Origin: Tanypteryx hageni
Taxonomy: Eukaryota; Arthropoda; Insecta; Odonata; Petaluridae
Reading direction: 5' to 3'
DNA length: 64,000 nt
NCBI GenBank assembly: GCA_028673005.1
Contig: CM054114.1
Location: 25,258,369 to 25,322,368, forward strand
The notes under the pieces were generated by a model, which searched no databases, was not told where the DNA came from, and saw only the letters and a list, made by a program, of their open reading frames with translations. A program made the translations under genes and the position numbers. Numbering within the stretch: the stretch's first letter is position 1; every line of letters begins with the position of its first letter. Positions 35,541 to 48,544 of this stretch are shown piece after piece.

Positions 35541-35785
35541 GAGGAGTCGGCAACCCTTTATGCATGGCAGGCCACATTTGTAGATGTGAATGCTTTGGAG
35601 GGCCGCATTGGTGTCGACAGAGCTCCGCCGTGCCGGATGAGATCATGCGGTAAAATATTAGTAAAAATAAAGCCTAAAAATTTCATAGCGTTAAGACTAC
35701 CAGAAAAAATTGTTAAACTGTTGTTGTTAAATTTTATCGATCACTTTTTCATATTAGATCCGTGGGCAGAGTTTGCAGACCCGTG
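35541..35785. mobile_element. Non-autonomous hAT element, 245 bp
   Basis: The left end GAGGAGTCGGCAACCC and the right end read inward CACGGGTCTGCAAAC both resemble the CAGGGGTCGGCAAAC ends of one hAT group. The flanking octamers GTCTATGA and GTTTATGA match at seven of eight positions, a convincing target duplication. GGCCGCATTGG-type internal sequence near the left end is also typical of this group. Confidence 0.8.
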
Positions 35786-36221
35786 GTTTATGAGAAAGCA
35801 AGAGTTCGGTCTGATGATTAAAAGAAAACCAACACGCAGTCATTCAATTGACCTTATTTTGAAAGTTCCCCACATGAGGCTTGTGATACACACCCATATA
35901 TTGCTTTGCGCTTGCAAAGTGAGGAAGGTTTTCCACTAGGAATACGTGTGGTTTCATTCGAGTTCCGTGTTGAGCTGTACGTGTGACGATTTAGCTGCAT
36001 TGCATTAAGAATTTCATCCTTTATCCTTCCTTATAACTTCTGACCCGTAATGAAACATTCTATACTTCTCATTTCTCGTAGATCGTTTCAGATCCGAGAC
36101 GAAATTGATGGACTTGAGATCCGAGGAACAGTATAGCAAAAAGAAACCATTGCTAAAACGAAGACGTATAAAGCGAAACCGTGCAATTCGAGGGATAAGT
36201 GAATTTATTTAAAATAATGAT

Positions 36222-36462
36222 ATGGATGGAATGTGGCGTTGTTAAAAAATAGTTAAAACAACAGTTTTGATGACACTTTGACTTATTCCACATAATACTA
36301 AATAACAACGACCGCTTTCGATAAATAATCACCATCATTAGGTATTATTCATCGAAACCGGTCGTTATTATATAATGTTATGTGGAATAAGTCTAAGTGC
36401 TATTAAAAACGTGTTGTTTTAACTTTTATTTTTAATTTTCACAACGCCACATTCCATCCATA
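36222..36462. mobile_element. Long palindromic MITE with TA flanks, about 241 bp
   Basis: The left arm ATGGATGGAATGTGGCGTTG is mirrored by CAACGCCACATTCCATCCAT, and pairing continues inward through GACTTATTCCACATAA / TTATGTGGAATAAGTC to the centre near 36335. The arms exceed 100 bases. TA dinucleotides flank TGGATGG...CCATCCA, which suits a Tc1/mariner-type TA target. No coding sequence. Confidence 0.85.
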
Positions 36463-36734
36463 ACATGGAATTCCACGAAGTCTCGACCTCTTCTATTAAT
36501 TTAAAAAATAACGTACGTTGATACGTTTCAAATGTCCAAGGACGCTTTTATATAAAGCCTTTATCCATTGCGTCAATTTTACTAATTTACTAGCTTGAAT
36601 AGTCTTATTTACTAATGAACAGGCAAGAAGTAAAAAGAACTCGCCAGGACGAATAATGGTTCGATAAGCTGGAATGATTTTTTACAGGCGAAATTGACGA
36701 GTTGAACAAGTGAGCGAGAGGCTCAATTTGAAGG

Positions 36735-36830
36735 CATAGAAAGAGAGAGAGGGGAACAGAGAGCGAGTGAGAGGAAGAGGGAGAGAGAGGAAAAGAGAGA
36801 GAGAGCGAAAGGAGGAAAAGAGGAAAATTA
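36735..36830. repeat. GA-rich microsatellite
   Basis: GAGAGAGAGG and GAGAGCGA repeats on the plus strand. A weaker purine-rich patch follows at 37120-37185. Confidence 0.8.
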
Positions 36831-36899
36831 CTCCACGGGATCTTACTGGGTGCGTATTCGATGCTACATAGGAGGAGGCGAAGGGGGAGTTAAGGGAAG

Positions 36900-39800
36900 C
36901 TCACATGAATATTCAATTCAGCGGAATTAGGATAGAATTATAATTCCGAGGCGCAATTGCACATCTTCGTCCTGCCGCCCCAACGCCGTATACGGAGGAA
37001 TCCGGATTCTAAAAAGGGAGAAGGATAATAAAAGCCGCGCCTTCCACGTCACCGGAATAATATGAAAGTTAATTTTCATCCATTGGCTCTTCGGCGTCGA
37101 TTGTCTGGAGCGGAAGGAGGAAATGGAGAGAGAGAAAAAGAGAGAAGGGGATAAAGAGAGAGAGGGAGAGGAAAATGAGAAGCGGAGGAAAACCTTGTCT
37201 TTGGCGGAATATCCGTTCGAACGCGGCATAAAGTGCAATTAAAGCGTCGCCATTTTCAATTAAAGCGCCATTTTAAAGGGATGCCGGGCGGAGTGCGACG
37301 ATGATAACCGTGGCGATGCGTTTTTGTCTCTTACTTCCCTTTCCCCTCCCCCCTCCTTAATACCGCGGCAGTAACAATATACTAGCTCTTTTCTAATCTC
37401 CCGTCGCATTATTTTTATTTCCCCTCTTAAAACGAAGATTTGTGATTGGGTAATTGGAATGAGGGTGATCGTGCAAAAACGAATAAAATGGGATTTCGTA
37501 CAGATTAGGCTCAATTTTCTCGCGGCGTCACCATCGTGTCGCTGTAGCGTTTCGAGTGCTTAATTCGGCCAATTATTACGAACGATTTTTCCCGAATCCG
37601 ATAATTTTTCGAAATAAGCGTTTTGAATCTTCCGCTTGTACCTTCCCTCGAGTGGCCGATATTCTCATTAAGGATCTTGTTATTAAGGTCTTCTCTAACA
37701 TCGTATTCTCAACCTCGCTATATGCTTGGAATGTGAGTGGCCTCACGCGGCGGGGGTCCTGCGACACTTCACTATCACGGACACAGGTGATACGCGGGCT
37801 CTAATAACGCGGATTCTCTACGACACGGATCGTTTCTTTTTAAAACACGAAAAATTCATACGGCGCGTCTGGCGTTTCGCATTTGCGCGGTTTGGTAGGA
37901 CCCGGATTGCGGGATTCCATATCTGAGAAAGGAAGAGACATTTTGTAGGTCCCGAGGGCTGTGCTTCCAAGCTTATACTATATGAGCGTAAGAGAAAGGA
38001 ATTTCGAATCGGGAGGAAGGTGCACGGAACACTCCTTTCGCTATTTAAAGCTAGATTCACATTAAGTTGAATTTTCTCAGAACACATCCCACCGTGCTAA
38101 AAGGTGGCAGGATCTATTTACGTCTCCATTTAATCCTAACTAACCTAACCCTACTACATGCTAGTAGCAGCTATTTGCAACAGATGTATTTGACTTTATA
38201 CTACCTCATGTCACAATAACAAATACGTTCTTCGTTCCAAAAACTTTTAGCCGTTACCATACAACAAACAAGAAGTCAAAACCAGGACTAATGCACGCTG
38301 GTTTCCCAAAGTTGACATCCCAAATTGATTACTTATATTGACAGGAAATGTTTCAGTATGTGCTAGACATTTCAATGAATTCTCATATCATAAATACCAT
38401 TTGTAATTCATAGTTCATTAGTGATTGAAAAGAAATGGAAAACATACTAATAGAGCATTATCAGGTTTAAAATACTAAAAGCAATGTCAACATCTCTTTC
38501 TGACATTATATTTTGCATGTATTTTTTAAAAAATAAACGAATTTAATAAATATTACTGTTTATGCGCTAATATGTATGGATGAACTTTCCATTGCTGAAG
38601 GGTAGTCGAGATGAAAAGAAAATAACCCATTTCTTCACTCGTCTATGCTCAGGCCGAGTTCGGTAATAATCGTCTCAATGGAAACAATACTAGCAAAAAT
38701 CTGTGACAAGAATTAGAATATACATCATTCTCATTAGAACAGTATAAATCTCGCTCCGATATCACAATTAAGGATATTTTAATTTATTAAAGAATACATG
38801 TCTGCATGATGGATTTGAGACTTCCTATGTAAAACAAATAGGGAAAAACATTCCTGGAATCAAACCCGGGGCTTCAATCTTCGCCAAATAAAATACAGCC
38901 TGGTGGTGGACCCTGGCAGTACGAGGCTCATACAAAATTTCATAAAAATTGATGCAAAAGTTGTTATTGGGGACACACACACAGACAGGACCATTTTATA
39001 AGCCTATGTTTCCTTTGAAAACCATCCTAAAAAATTAACTTATTCTCAAGCCTCAAGGGTTTCTAGCTAACGTTACAATGTTCGTACGATGAGAAACACC
39101 TAACAAAGATAATAGTATGAGGTTGGATGATCATATTTTGTGGATTTTACAATAAACGGGACTCTTGTCTAATACACGCTAAACCACAGGTTACCAAATA
39201 ACACACGCGTACTTCCGTTTTTAGAAGATAATAACGCGTTTAGCATAATTACATAACGAAAAGTTCTTACGAAGCGGAAGCTAGGCCGGAGAGACAAATG
39301 CAACGGATGTCGACAGCACAGACCGGTGCGCCGTCTGAAGATCGCGTTCTCTACTCAATGAAGGCTACTGGTTGAATAATTTTGGTCTTCATGAGCGATC
39401 TTTGAGCGTTTGAAGCACATCTAGCACACCCTCAAAATTTTTATGATGTCACATATGCGAGGAATGACGGAATATCTGGAACTTTTGAAGTTGGATGCAC
39501 CACGATGACTACAATTCAAATAAAAATTCATCGAACTCATCTTATAGTCTCCAATAGAAGTAAAAAAAGTTAGGAAACTGCGCAGTGTATCACAAATAGG
39601 CACGTTTCGTGCGATGGAATATTTGAAATTAAACGACATAATTTGCACAAACGCACACCAAAAAACACGGCCCGATAATGTCTTTCTGTCTACTAAAATC
39701 CCCCTCCTAAATTGATGCATTAATAAATTTATTTACGTAATATTAATGACTAAATAGTGCAAAACGATACATCAAAGTTGATACCAGAGAAATGTTAAAT

Positions 39801-41070
39801 TTTAATTTACCGATTTCTTTTCCGATCAGTTGCAATTAGTCAGACAATCTAAAATTGTTATAAACGTACCTCATTTGTGTTAAGTAGATGTAATACGACA
39901 TTTACGTTCACGTTCTTTTCTTCGTCGTAGATAATTCATTTCCTTCCGCTTACAAAATTCTGCGTGAACGCGCAAAGAAATATAACCTGTTTTCGAGATT
40001 AAAGCAGATCAAATTTACGTCTGTTCTCAATAAATTGTTTACTTTGGCAACAATTACGCACCAATGCATGAATTTTTCTAAGTTCAAAGCGAATTTCGAC
40101 ATTCTTGTTTGATTTTCTTGGGAACAGATACTCTCACAACAAAAATATATTGAACAAAAAATGTTATTTAATTAGTTCTACAAATTTTGCTGGAAGACTT
40201 TTTCGTTATGATTAATATTTTACGAGATGTGAGGAAAAGTTCGATCTTTATTTCCAGTAAAGTGGTACCCCTGACTTGGTTACGTAAAACAGTTATGCCA
40301 TTTTCTCTTTTTCTTTGGCAAGAAGTCCTAAACACAAAATTTAATTAAAATTCGTTCGGTAGAAGCCTAGAACGAACATGCGTACAGACGGACGGACAGA
40401 CCGAAGCTAATAGGCGCATACGTTGGAAACGATACGCGCCTAAAAACTTTAGGATATACTAAGGGTGACATCTGTGGTGACAGTTGATTTGCAACCAAAA
40501 CGTGCATATGGTACTCCCAGCATTTTTCTACCAACAAGAGAAAGTTTTTTAATTTTTACAACGATGATAATTTGAGATAATTCCAATAACCGTGACACTT
40601 GGAAAACAGTATGTACATCTGACCTGAAAAAGAGCCTTCCTCATCGGTAACATACCTATAGTTAAAATGTGGACGAAAGGCTATCGAGTTAAACTGATTT
40701 GTAACCGGAATACTAAACTGGTCTTGCAGACCTTTTCATCCTCATTAGATTATTATCAATCAACTGGAATCCAAACAGAAAGTCTCCTCGATAGTTGAAT
40801 TTCTTGAAATTCTTGAGGGCACGTAACGAAGAATCCTTTCGCTCGCTGACGTCACTCTGGTAATTTTCCGAGGCATATTAACAGTTCATCAATTTGAAGC
40901 CCTTCCGATGAGGGCGCTACGACTCATTTAGCGCGCGGAAGGAGCATGATGAAATTCCGAGGAAATGACCTGTATCGTTGTCTTAAGCAGTTCATCATCA
41001 TCTAACGGGAATTCCAATCCAAAAGTTTATACCTGCCCACTTGAGAATGCACGATTCTCTAAAATCCTCC

Positions 41071-41074
<4 letters not shown>
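36900..41074. other. Unassigned DNA; CpG-richer part at 37200-37960
   Basis: The first kilobase has moderately raised CpG (GCGGCATAAAG, CACGCGGCGGGGGTC). The remainder is AT-rich. Around 40190-40440 an interspersed non-coding sequence of the ACAGACGGACGGACAG-ended type occurs. At 38930-38995 a related AAATTTCATAAAAATTGATG...ACACACAGACAGGACC piece occurs. No gene recognised. Confidence 0.45.

Positions 41075-41141
<67 letters not shown>
41075..41141. repeat. (TA)n microsatellite
   Basis: About 33 uninterrupted TA units. Unlike the tracts at 3.8, 5.6 and 51.3 kb, no Penelope-type tail is attached. Confidence 0.95.
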
Positions 41142-41145
<4 letters not shown>

Positions 41146-41604
41146 ACCACTTCTTTACACCCCCTCCCCCTGAAGCATCCTCCTCATGCCTATACTTTGC
41201 TTCCTCCTCGGACTCAACGTGGAATGCCGTCGGATTCCCTCTCACTCCTTAACAATTCAAACTTCCCTTTCGAGAGACTAAAACTAACCTCCATCTGGAG
41301 AGAGATGGGAGGAGGAAGAGGGAGATTAGGGGAAGGAGAAAGATGGAGATAGGGAAGAGGAGGAAAGGAGATATTTGCCGCCGAAGCCAACGATTCCCTC
41401 TCTATCCATCCCATACCCCGCCCACTTTCCCCACCTCTCTCTCTCTCTCTCACGTTACCTTCCTTCTCCAAGATCTTTCATAAGCTATTTCCCCGTCCTC
41501 GTTTATTAGGGAGGGACACAAAGCTCCTTACTCGTTCCCTTTCTCATCTCTCCGTTTTTCTCTATCTACCTCGTTTTTTCCGTAATTGCACAAACGAAAT
41601 TTGT

Positions 41605-43085
41605 CTTTCCTTTGCCTTTCTATCGACCTCTCTTAGTTTCCTACCTTATATCTCTCTCCGTCTCTCTATTTACTACATCTTGCCCTGTCTCTGCCCTTCT
41701 CTATCCCTTTCTTTCCTTTCTCCTTTCCTGTCATATCTCCCGTTTTCCTCCACATCCTCTTTCTCCTCCTCTGCTTTTCTATCATACTGGTTTACTTCTC
41801 AATCTTTTAATATGTATCTCCCAACTTCTCTCTCACTATCTTTTTATCCATCTCTTTCTCTCTCTCTCCTTAGCTCTCATCTATTTTTCTCTCTCCATCT
41901 CTCTCTCTCTATTGCTCTCCATCTCTCTCTCTTTATTACTTCATCTCTCTTTATCTCTTCATCTCTCTCTTTCTTCCTCTCTCCAATTCTATCTCCATCT
42001 CTCCCTATTTTTCTCTCCAGCTCTTTCTCTCTCTCTCCATCTCTCTTTCTCCATCTCTTTCTCTCTCCATCTCCCTTTCTCTCTCCATATCTCTTTCCAT
42101 CTCTGTATCTCTCCATCTCTCTCTTTCTCTCTCCATGTCTTTCTCCATCTCTCTCTTTCTCTCTCCATCTCTTTCTCTCTCCATCTCTTTCTCTCTCCAT
42201 CTCTCTCTCACTCAATTTCGCCGAATTTCCTCATATATAACTCTCGCTCTCACCTTTCACTATTTCTCTCTCTTACTCTATTTCTTATCTTCCTATTTCC
42301 AACTCTTTATAACTCTGTCTCCCGTTTTCTCTCATTATCTAGCAACACATTTCCCAATTCCTTTCCCCTCTCCCTCCATTTTCCACTCTCTCTCTTCGTC
42401 CTTCTCTTCTCTCCCTTTGCGTCTCTCCACCTCTTTCATTTCCAAGCCTTTCTCTCTCACACACTCTTCCGCCTTTCTTCCCTTTATTTTCTTTCCTCTC
42501 ATTCTCTCCGTTGTATTTTCCTTCTTATCGTACCCCCTCCCTCCCTCTTCCGTCTCTTTCTCTCAATTCCGCTTCTTCACTCTATATCTCTCATTAGCAC
42601 CGCATTTACCTTTCTCCACCTCTTTGTACTCGTCTCAATCAATATCCTTCAATTCTCATCCTCCGATATCTTTATCTTTCTATCACATCATTTCATCTAC
42701 TCCTCTTTCCTCGCCTCTCTCCTTCCTGCCTTTTCTCTCTCTCTTATGTATACTTTTCTTAAACCCCATGCCCAACTTTAAATTCCATTTTGAGAGCCCT
42801 TCTCATATTATCTGCCCTTTCCTACCTCTCTCACACCCTGTTATCTCCCTATCCTTATCCTCCCTTTCCCCTCTTCTCTCCCTTCTCCCTCTCCTCTCCC
42901 TTCTCCCTTTCCTCTCCCTCCCCCTTCTCCTCTCCTTCCCCCTCTCTTCCCTCTCTCCTCCCTTTCCCCCCTCTCCTCTCTCTACCCCCTCTCCTCTCAT
43001 TCCCCCTTCTCCTCTCCTTTCCCCTCTCCTCTCTCTACCCCCTCTCCTCTCCCTTCTCCACTTCTGCCTCCCATTCTTGCTTCTA
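41605..43085. repeat. 1.5-kb polypyrimidine tract
   Basis: The plus strand is dominated by C and T in (TCTC), (CCATCTCT), (TTTCTC) and, near the 3' end, (CCCCTCTCCT) units. A 389-codon plus-strand open frame and its purine-strand counterparts are low-complexity (Ser/Leu/Phe/Pro and Arg/Glu/Met) and have no domain. They arise because CT-only sequence contains no stop codons. Confidence 0.9.
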
Positions 43086-43089
43086 CGCT

Positions 43090-46000
43090 GCTAAACTTCT
43101 TGGCTAATTAATTGGTTTCATCGGCGGAGGGTTTCTGGGGTTTTGAGTGCCTTGTCACATTGCGAATTCACGTAATATTATAAATGTGTACTTTAGAGAT
43201 TAGGGGAAGAAACCTTGACAATAATACGGCGGCAGGAAGGGAATGGAAAGTGGAATGGAACATCAAGGCAAAACATTCCTGATGTTATTGCTTTTTTAAT
43301 GGAGTAAGAAGATTTTTTTCTTTTAAAGACTCATGATCTCGTCCGTCTGAAGTAATTCATAATGGGAAGCTTCTCAATCATATATGAGTGAGGTTGATTT
43401 TTTGCGGTACACTAGAGGGTATGCCAGATGAGATTAAATTTGGTATAAATATATCTTCATTGATCATTTTTACGACGGAAACATCTTTTGGCTTTGTTTT
43501 TTTATCATTTTTCTAAGTTAAATCTACTCTTCTGGTTTCACTTATCTTCAATACATTACGAGAATATCTCGTCATCCCTTATTATAAGGGAAATTTCCTG
43601 TAAAAACTTGTGCTTGTTGAACACCGATAAGTGGGTTTCTGGTTTTACACATGCAAGGATTTGCAGACAAGGAAATTTATTGTAATTATTAACCATTAAG
43701 ACGCCATTGGAAACAATTGAATTTGTTCCATTTTCTAAAATAATATGTCAGCTTTATACTCTTTTTAAAACAGTATTTTCGTATGAAATTCTTTAGAAAA
43801 CTTCTTTCAGATTCTTACTGCTTCGAAAGGAAGAGTTTGCTGGTATTTGTACTTTCGCGCTGGCTTCAAAATCGTGAGTGAAAATTTTCAAATTTATTTA
43901 ACAAACTGAATAGTGGCTAAAGCTTGATGCGAGAAGTCGGTCAAAACAAAAAAAGATTATCGCCGAGCAATATACACCTAGATAGAATACTTATATGCTA
44001 CGCAAAGAGTTATTATCAGCAGATAATCTAGAAAGTTATTTCTGTATGACGCCTACCGTTTTTCCCTTACAAAAATGTCGAAGAGAGCTGCTGTCCAACA
44101 CGTGACTGTATGCGTGGAAATCAAAGACCCGAGGTTTCCACGAAAGATTCCGAGGTTTCTGTGCGAGGCAGCGGGGGAGGTCCGATATGTTCTTTTTGTC
44201 TTAGACAACAGTGAAAAGCATGAGTTTTGCTTATAAACACAACACAGCTGAGTACCTACAACACCGCTCAAAATGTAAGGATTTAATTTTAGCAACGCTA
44301 TCAACACAAATTTTAACTGCAACAGAGAGGATTATAGGTAAATGAATGCTATACTATGACTTATAATTTCTAGAAAAGACCAGAATTCGTCTCGCGGAGC
44401 CATATTTTTGGCCAAAGGAAAGCGAGGAAACAAAACGTTTCAATAGCAATTACTTCATCAGCAGTGCTAAAACATTCCTTTATTTTTAAAGTACAAAATA
44501 ATAGGCCGAAGAGAGCAATCTCAAAAATTTTTACGCCACTTTTATTTCAATGCAACCATTACATCAAGTCAATTCGTCTCTCAGTATTGTTTCCTCAAAA
44601 ATCTTTTCCTTGACCGCTTGTCAGATGGCCATTATTTGACGTATCTGTTGATTATTTTGACCTTAAGCGTTCGACTTAGTCCGCCCACCAATGACGCACG
44701 TCCCACTCTGGCAATTTGATAGACGAGATCTGAGTTCCTCCTCGCTTCACTTCCTCGTATGCGCGCTCACGAAGCATGGTGTATGCTTTTTTCTGTGAAT
44801 TATTTCCGCAGTGACTTCATTCGTATTAATTAACAAAGAAAAAATAAAAAAATCGACGAGTTTCGCCGCTAATTAAAAAAATAATTTTCGCTATATATTT
44901 AATTTCAGCAAGATAGATTTCTACTTCACTAATCTTCTACTACTGCGTATTCTGCAACATTTTTCTTTGTTTTTCGAAACATTTGTCGATAAAAAAAACA
45001 TGCGGATTTATATCAATCATATTTCATTTCATTGCTTTGTAAGATACTTTTAAATCGAAAGACAGTTTACACAATGTCTCATATCGGTATCGAAATCGGC
45101 ATCGCAAAATTTCACAACAAATATTTCAGCCTCGATCTAGGTTTTTCTTTAACGTTTCAAGCGTAATTTACCACTCTTCCTAATTTAAACTAAGACAGTA
45201 AGCAGTCCGCATATTTGTTTTTCATTAATTTCTCAAGTTTATCCTATAGTGAAAGTATTAATGACATACCTGAGCTTAAATTTTAAAATTTTCAAGCCAA
45301 ACTTGATTTGCCGTTCAATTCTCTTGCCATTGTTTGCAGTTTTAAACCCAATTTAAAATAAGTAAGATCACTTGGAACCGACCGATATGCATCGGCATGA
45401 ATGTATCCAAATTTTTATTGAATAAAGGATGAAAGTGGTGAGCTATAATTTTGAAATTCAATTTCATATTTCTGTTTAGCCACATTTACCGACAAATGTA
45501 GAATTTTTTATAAATATAACTAAATATTTGTTGAATATTTGAAGAATCTGCGGATGTAGCTCATTACTTTAGCCCTTTAATTTTTATTAATCATCAAATA
45601 TTGACTGCGGAACGTAAAATAAAAGGCAATTTCTGGAATTGGAAGTTTAGTCCTTTGGGGTATAATAAATCGGTTATTTTTGCATTACTAAGAAGTTAGT
45701 TATTTTCTCTATAAATCACTGTTCTCTATCTAGGAAGTGGTAAAGCCAACTTTAACTCTGACTGTGAGAGCTAAGAAAATTTAGGGTGCGGCTGCTCTCA
45801 AAATGGCTTCTACCAACAACTGTACGTTGTCACTTCGTGCGCAACGGCTATTCCGGCCTATTTTTTTGCTCCGTCCTTGGGTTACGTTTGGCAACGCCCC
45901 TCTCTTACCTGCTAACTTTCAAAGCTCAAGTTAGATCGCATCAACTGCAGCTGGCTGACAGAGGTTCGTCTCAGAAAATATTGCTTCCAATTTTTTTCTA

Positions 46001-46985
46001 GTCGATTCTTAGAAGCACCGCGAAAATGTTTGCTAAATAAATAAATCGACGACAGTGAAATATTGATATATCATAAGAACGATAACATTTCCTCTAATTA
46101 ATTGCTTTTGCTGTATTAGCAACAAATGGATGCGTCCAAACGATCTGGTACACGAATGTTTAAGTATAAAACTTGGTTATAAGGCGAAGGTGCTGCGAAT
46201 TTCTGTTTGACTTTGAAAAGGTACGACGCTTACTAAAATCTAGTTTTCTTCGAGAGATAATTGACAATGTATTGAAAATATTCAATATAGTACTTAATAA
46301 AGTCCTAATATATTCTATCGATCATTCCAAATCCATCGTGTTTTTTATATTTTACAGCATCATAAATAAGCCTGGGAAATTAGCAATTTTACTTTTAAAA
46401 GATCCACGTCTTAGCGTAAAGTCAGTTAGAACTAGTCAGATAACACATTAAATCCGCTGATAAAATAAATTAATTTTTATTCTTGGCCATCAATTTCATA
46501 TTGAAAAAGAAAAATTATGCAAAGATTTTTTCCAGAGAAACTTCGGTTTTAGCTCCTCCTACGTCACTATTTCTAATCCATGAACCGAAATGCGAGACGG
46601 TGTGCGTCATTCGCGGAATTTCGTGCGTCCTAATGAAGAACGCGACGCGGCGTCGGAGAGCTCTTGCAATCCGAGAGCGACGTCCGTCCAAACTCGTCAG
46701 ACGGCGCGAGAGTTGCATCTGACGGCGAAGCATTTCATAAAAACAACACTTCATTGGAAGAAGTAAAAGAAAAGTAAATCACGGCAGTGGATTTTACGTC
46801 TGACAAAAAAACCGTAGGAATTAAACATAATTGAGCGGGCGGAGGATGGGTTGGGTTTTAGACTGCGAAAAGTAATACGCTCGCGTCCACCTACAGGGCT
46901 ACCAAAGATAATGCCGACGCCCCGGCTCACCTTCACTTTTTCAACCAATTTGCTTTAATATCCTTTTAGTCAGCGATTATAAAAC
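43090..46985. other. Unassigned DNA; CpG-richer patch at 46590-46730
   Basis: Mostly AT-rich with unrecognised short frames. The 46590-46730 patch (GACGCGGCGTCGG, CGTCAGACGGCGCG) is open in both directions, which reflects composition. No element or gene identified. Confidence 0.45.
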
Positions 46986-47250
46986 CCTCCTTACTATCCT
47001 TTCCCCATCCCCTACTCTCTCTTCCAACCTACTCTCCCTCCCACCCTACTCTCTCTTCCGACTTACTCTCCCTCCCACCCTACTCTCCCTTCCAACCTAC
47101 TATTCCCCCCATCCTACAATACCTCCCACGCTACTCATCCTCCCATCCTACTCTCCATCCCGTCGTACTCTCCCTACCACCCTACTATCCCTCCCATCCT
47201 ACTCTCCCTTCCACCTTCCTCTCCCTCCTCTTCTACGCTCCTTTCCACTT
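46986..47250. repeat. CT-rich minisatellite, ~17-18-bp unit, left part
   Basis: Repeats of the form CCTACTCTCCCTCCCAC vary by substitution over about 265 bases. The same unit resumes at 51056 after the LINE stack, so this is the left half of an array split by insertion. Confidence 0.85.
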
Positions 47251-47729
47251 ACTCCGCTCTTGTCCTTCCTCACCTCGATTACTGCGATACGGTCTATCAA
47301 GATCTATCTAACGAGCTATCTCTAAAATTGCAGCGTGCACAAAATTCCTGCGTAAGATTCATTTGTGATCTCCAAAAGAGAGACCATGTCACTCAACCTC
47401 TATATACGTTAGGCTGGCTTCGCACTGAAGCTCGTAGACGTCTTCACCTCCTCTCGTTATTTTACCGAATTATAACTCTTCAAAACCCGCAGTATCTGAA
47501 CTCCAAATTTTCCCAAATGAACTCTGTGCACAACGCCAACACTAGGGGCACCAATCTCTTCCAGATCCCACATCACAGGACGGAAATTTATAATAAATCC
47601 TTCCATGTTACAGCTTGTAGACTTTGGAACGCCCTACCTACTGACCTCCAAAACGCAACATCTCTCCACATATTCAAACATAAATACTTTAAATTGCTGT
47701 TCTCTGCCCAAAATTCAGGTCAGCTTTAA
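47251..47729 (+). pseudogene. Jockey/L2-like LINE, C-terminal end of reverse transcriptase ORF
   Basis: The frame begins LVLPHLDYCDTVYQDLS, continues KLQRAQNSCVRFICDL and LYTLGWLRTEARRRLHLLSL, and later HRTEIYNKSFHVTACRLWNALP before the stop at 47727. This is the conserved C-terminal region after the RT thumb in the jockey/CR1/L2 LINE superfamily. The N-terminal endonuclease, RT palm (with YADD) and most of the ORF are missing through 5' truncation at the minisatellite. The remaining frame has no stops. Its 3' UTR continues to 48495, and its 3' end lies beyond the RTE insertion at 50958-51055. Confidence 0.85.
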
Positions 47730-48491
47730 CATTTTCTTCTTACCAATTGCAAGACGGCTTCCTTCACTCTTCCTTACATAATGAACATTAATTAATTTTT
47801 TTTGCAGGTTATCGAGTTCGCAAAGTGTACGCCTCCTTCGACTGTTACCTTTTCATTGTCTAGTGTCTACTATGTTATAGTGTTTATACTAATTCTCATT
47901 GTATTTTATCATTCTGTATTGTTTCATACTATTTTATACTGATTTATATCATTTTGTATTGTTTTATACTATTTTATACTGTTTTATATCATTTTGTAAT
48001 GTTTTATACTATTTCGTATTACTTTATTTTATTATGTATTGTTTTATATCATATGTGTAATTTTATATAATTTCCTTCTTTCTTATGTTATGCATGATCC
48101 AACAACAATCTCCATATTCATTGTATATATTTCAAGTATATTTCATCTTATTCTGCCTAATTATTGTATTATATTTCTTGGTTTGCATTACGTTAATACC
48201 TATATATGTATTTGTTTATGACGGTATACAACGATGCTGTATATACGAACACTTACTGTACATACTGCTTTCTATTTAATGTTGTATTACTATATCATAA
48301 TATGTACACTATCTAGGGTTTTCGCAGGTTTTTCACACCCCCCTTCTCAGTGGGTGTTTTCCTGCGTGGGTTTTACTAGGGAGGACATGCCTGTTTTACC
48401 TAGGTTTTCCCCACAATCTCTAATCTGTCTTCAATTTTATATATTTTTTTTACTCTGTATGATTTAGGTATATACTGTTTATGTTATGCGT

Positions 48492-48495
<4 letters not shown>
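47730..48495 (+). mobile_element. 3' UTR of the jockey/L2-like LINE, first part
   Basis: AT-rich sequence following the RT stop. It contains a 40-bp tandem repeat (47910-48050) and a TTTTCACACCCCCCTTCTC / GTGGGTTTTACTAGGGAGG region. It leads into the (TA)n tract where the RTE-like element has inserted. Confidence 0.7.
47910..48050. repeat. Tandem repeat, 40-bp unit, about 3.5 copies
   Basis: CATTCTGTATTGTTTCATAC, CATTTTGTATTGTTTTATAC and CATTTTGTAATGTTTTATAC start at 47910, 47950 and 47990, giving an exact 40-bp period. The fourth unit decays after 48030. Confidence 0.85.

Positions 48496-48541
<46 letters not shown>
48496..48541. repeat. (TA)n tract at left edge of RTE insertion
   Basis: Uninterrupted TA units ending where endonuclease-coding sequence begins. 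A matching tract follows the element at 50900-50957. Confidence 0.9.

Positions 48542-48542
<1 letters not shown>

Positions 48543-48544
<2 letters not shown>

Noticed and set aside
41612..42781. 389-codon open frame on the plus strand
   Set aside because: It lies wholly in a polypyrimidine tract. CT-only codons cannot form stops, the predicted protein is only Ser/Leu/Phe/Pro repeats, and other frames and strand are equally open.
46515..46754. 79-codon frames open on both strands
   Set aside because: CpG-rich local composition explains the openness; neither protein resembles a known family.
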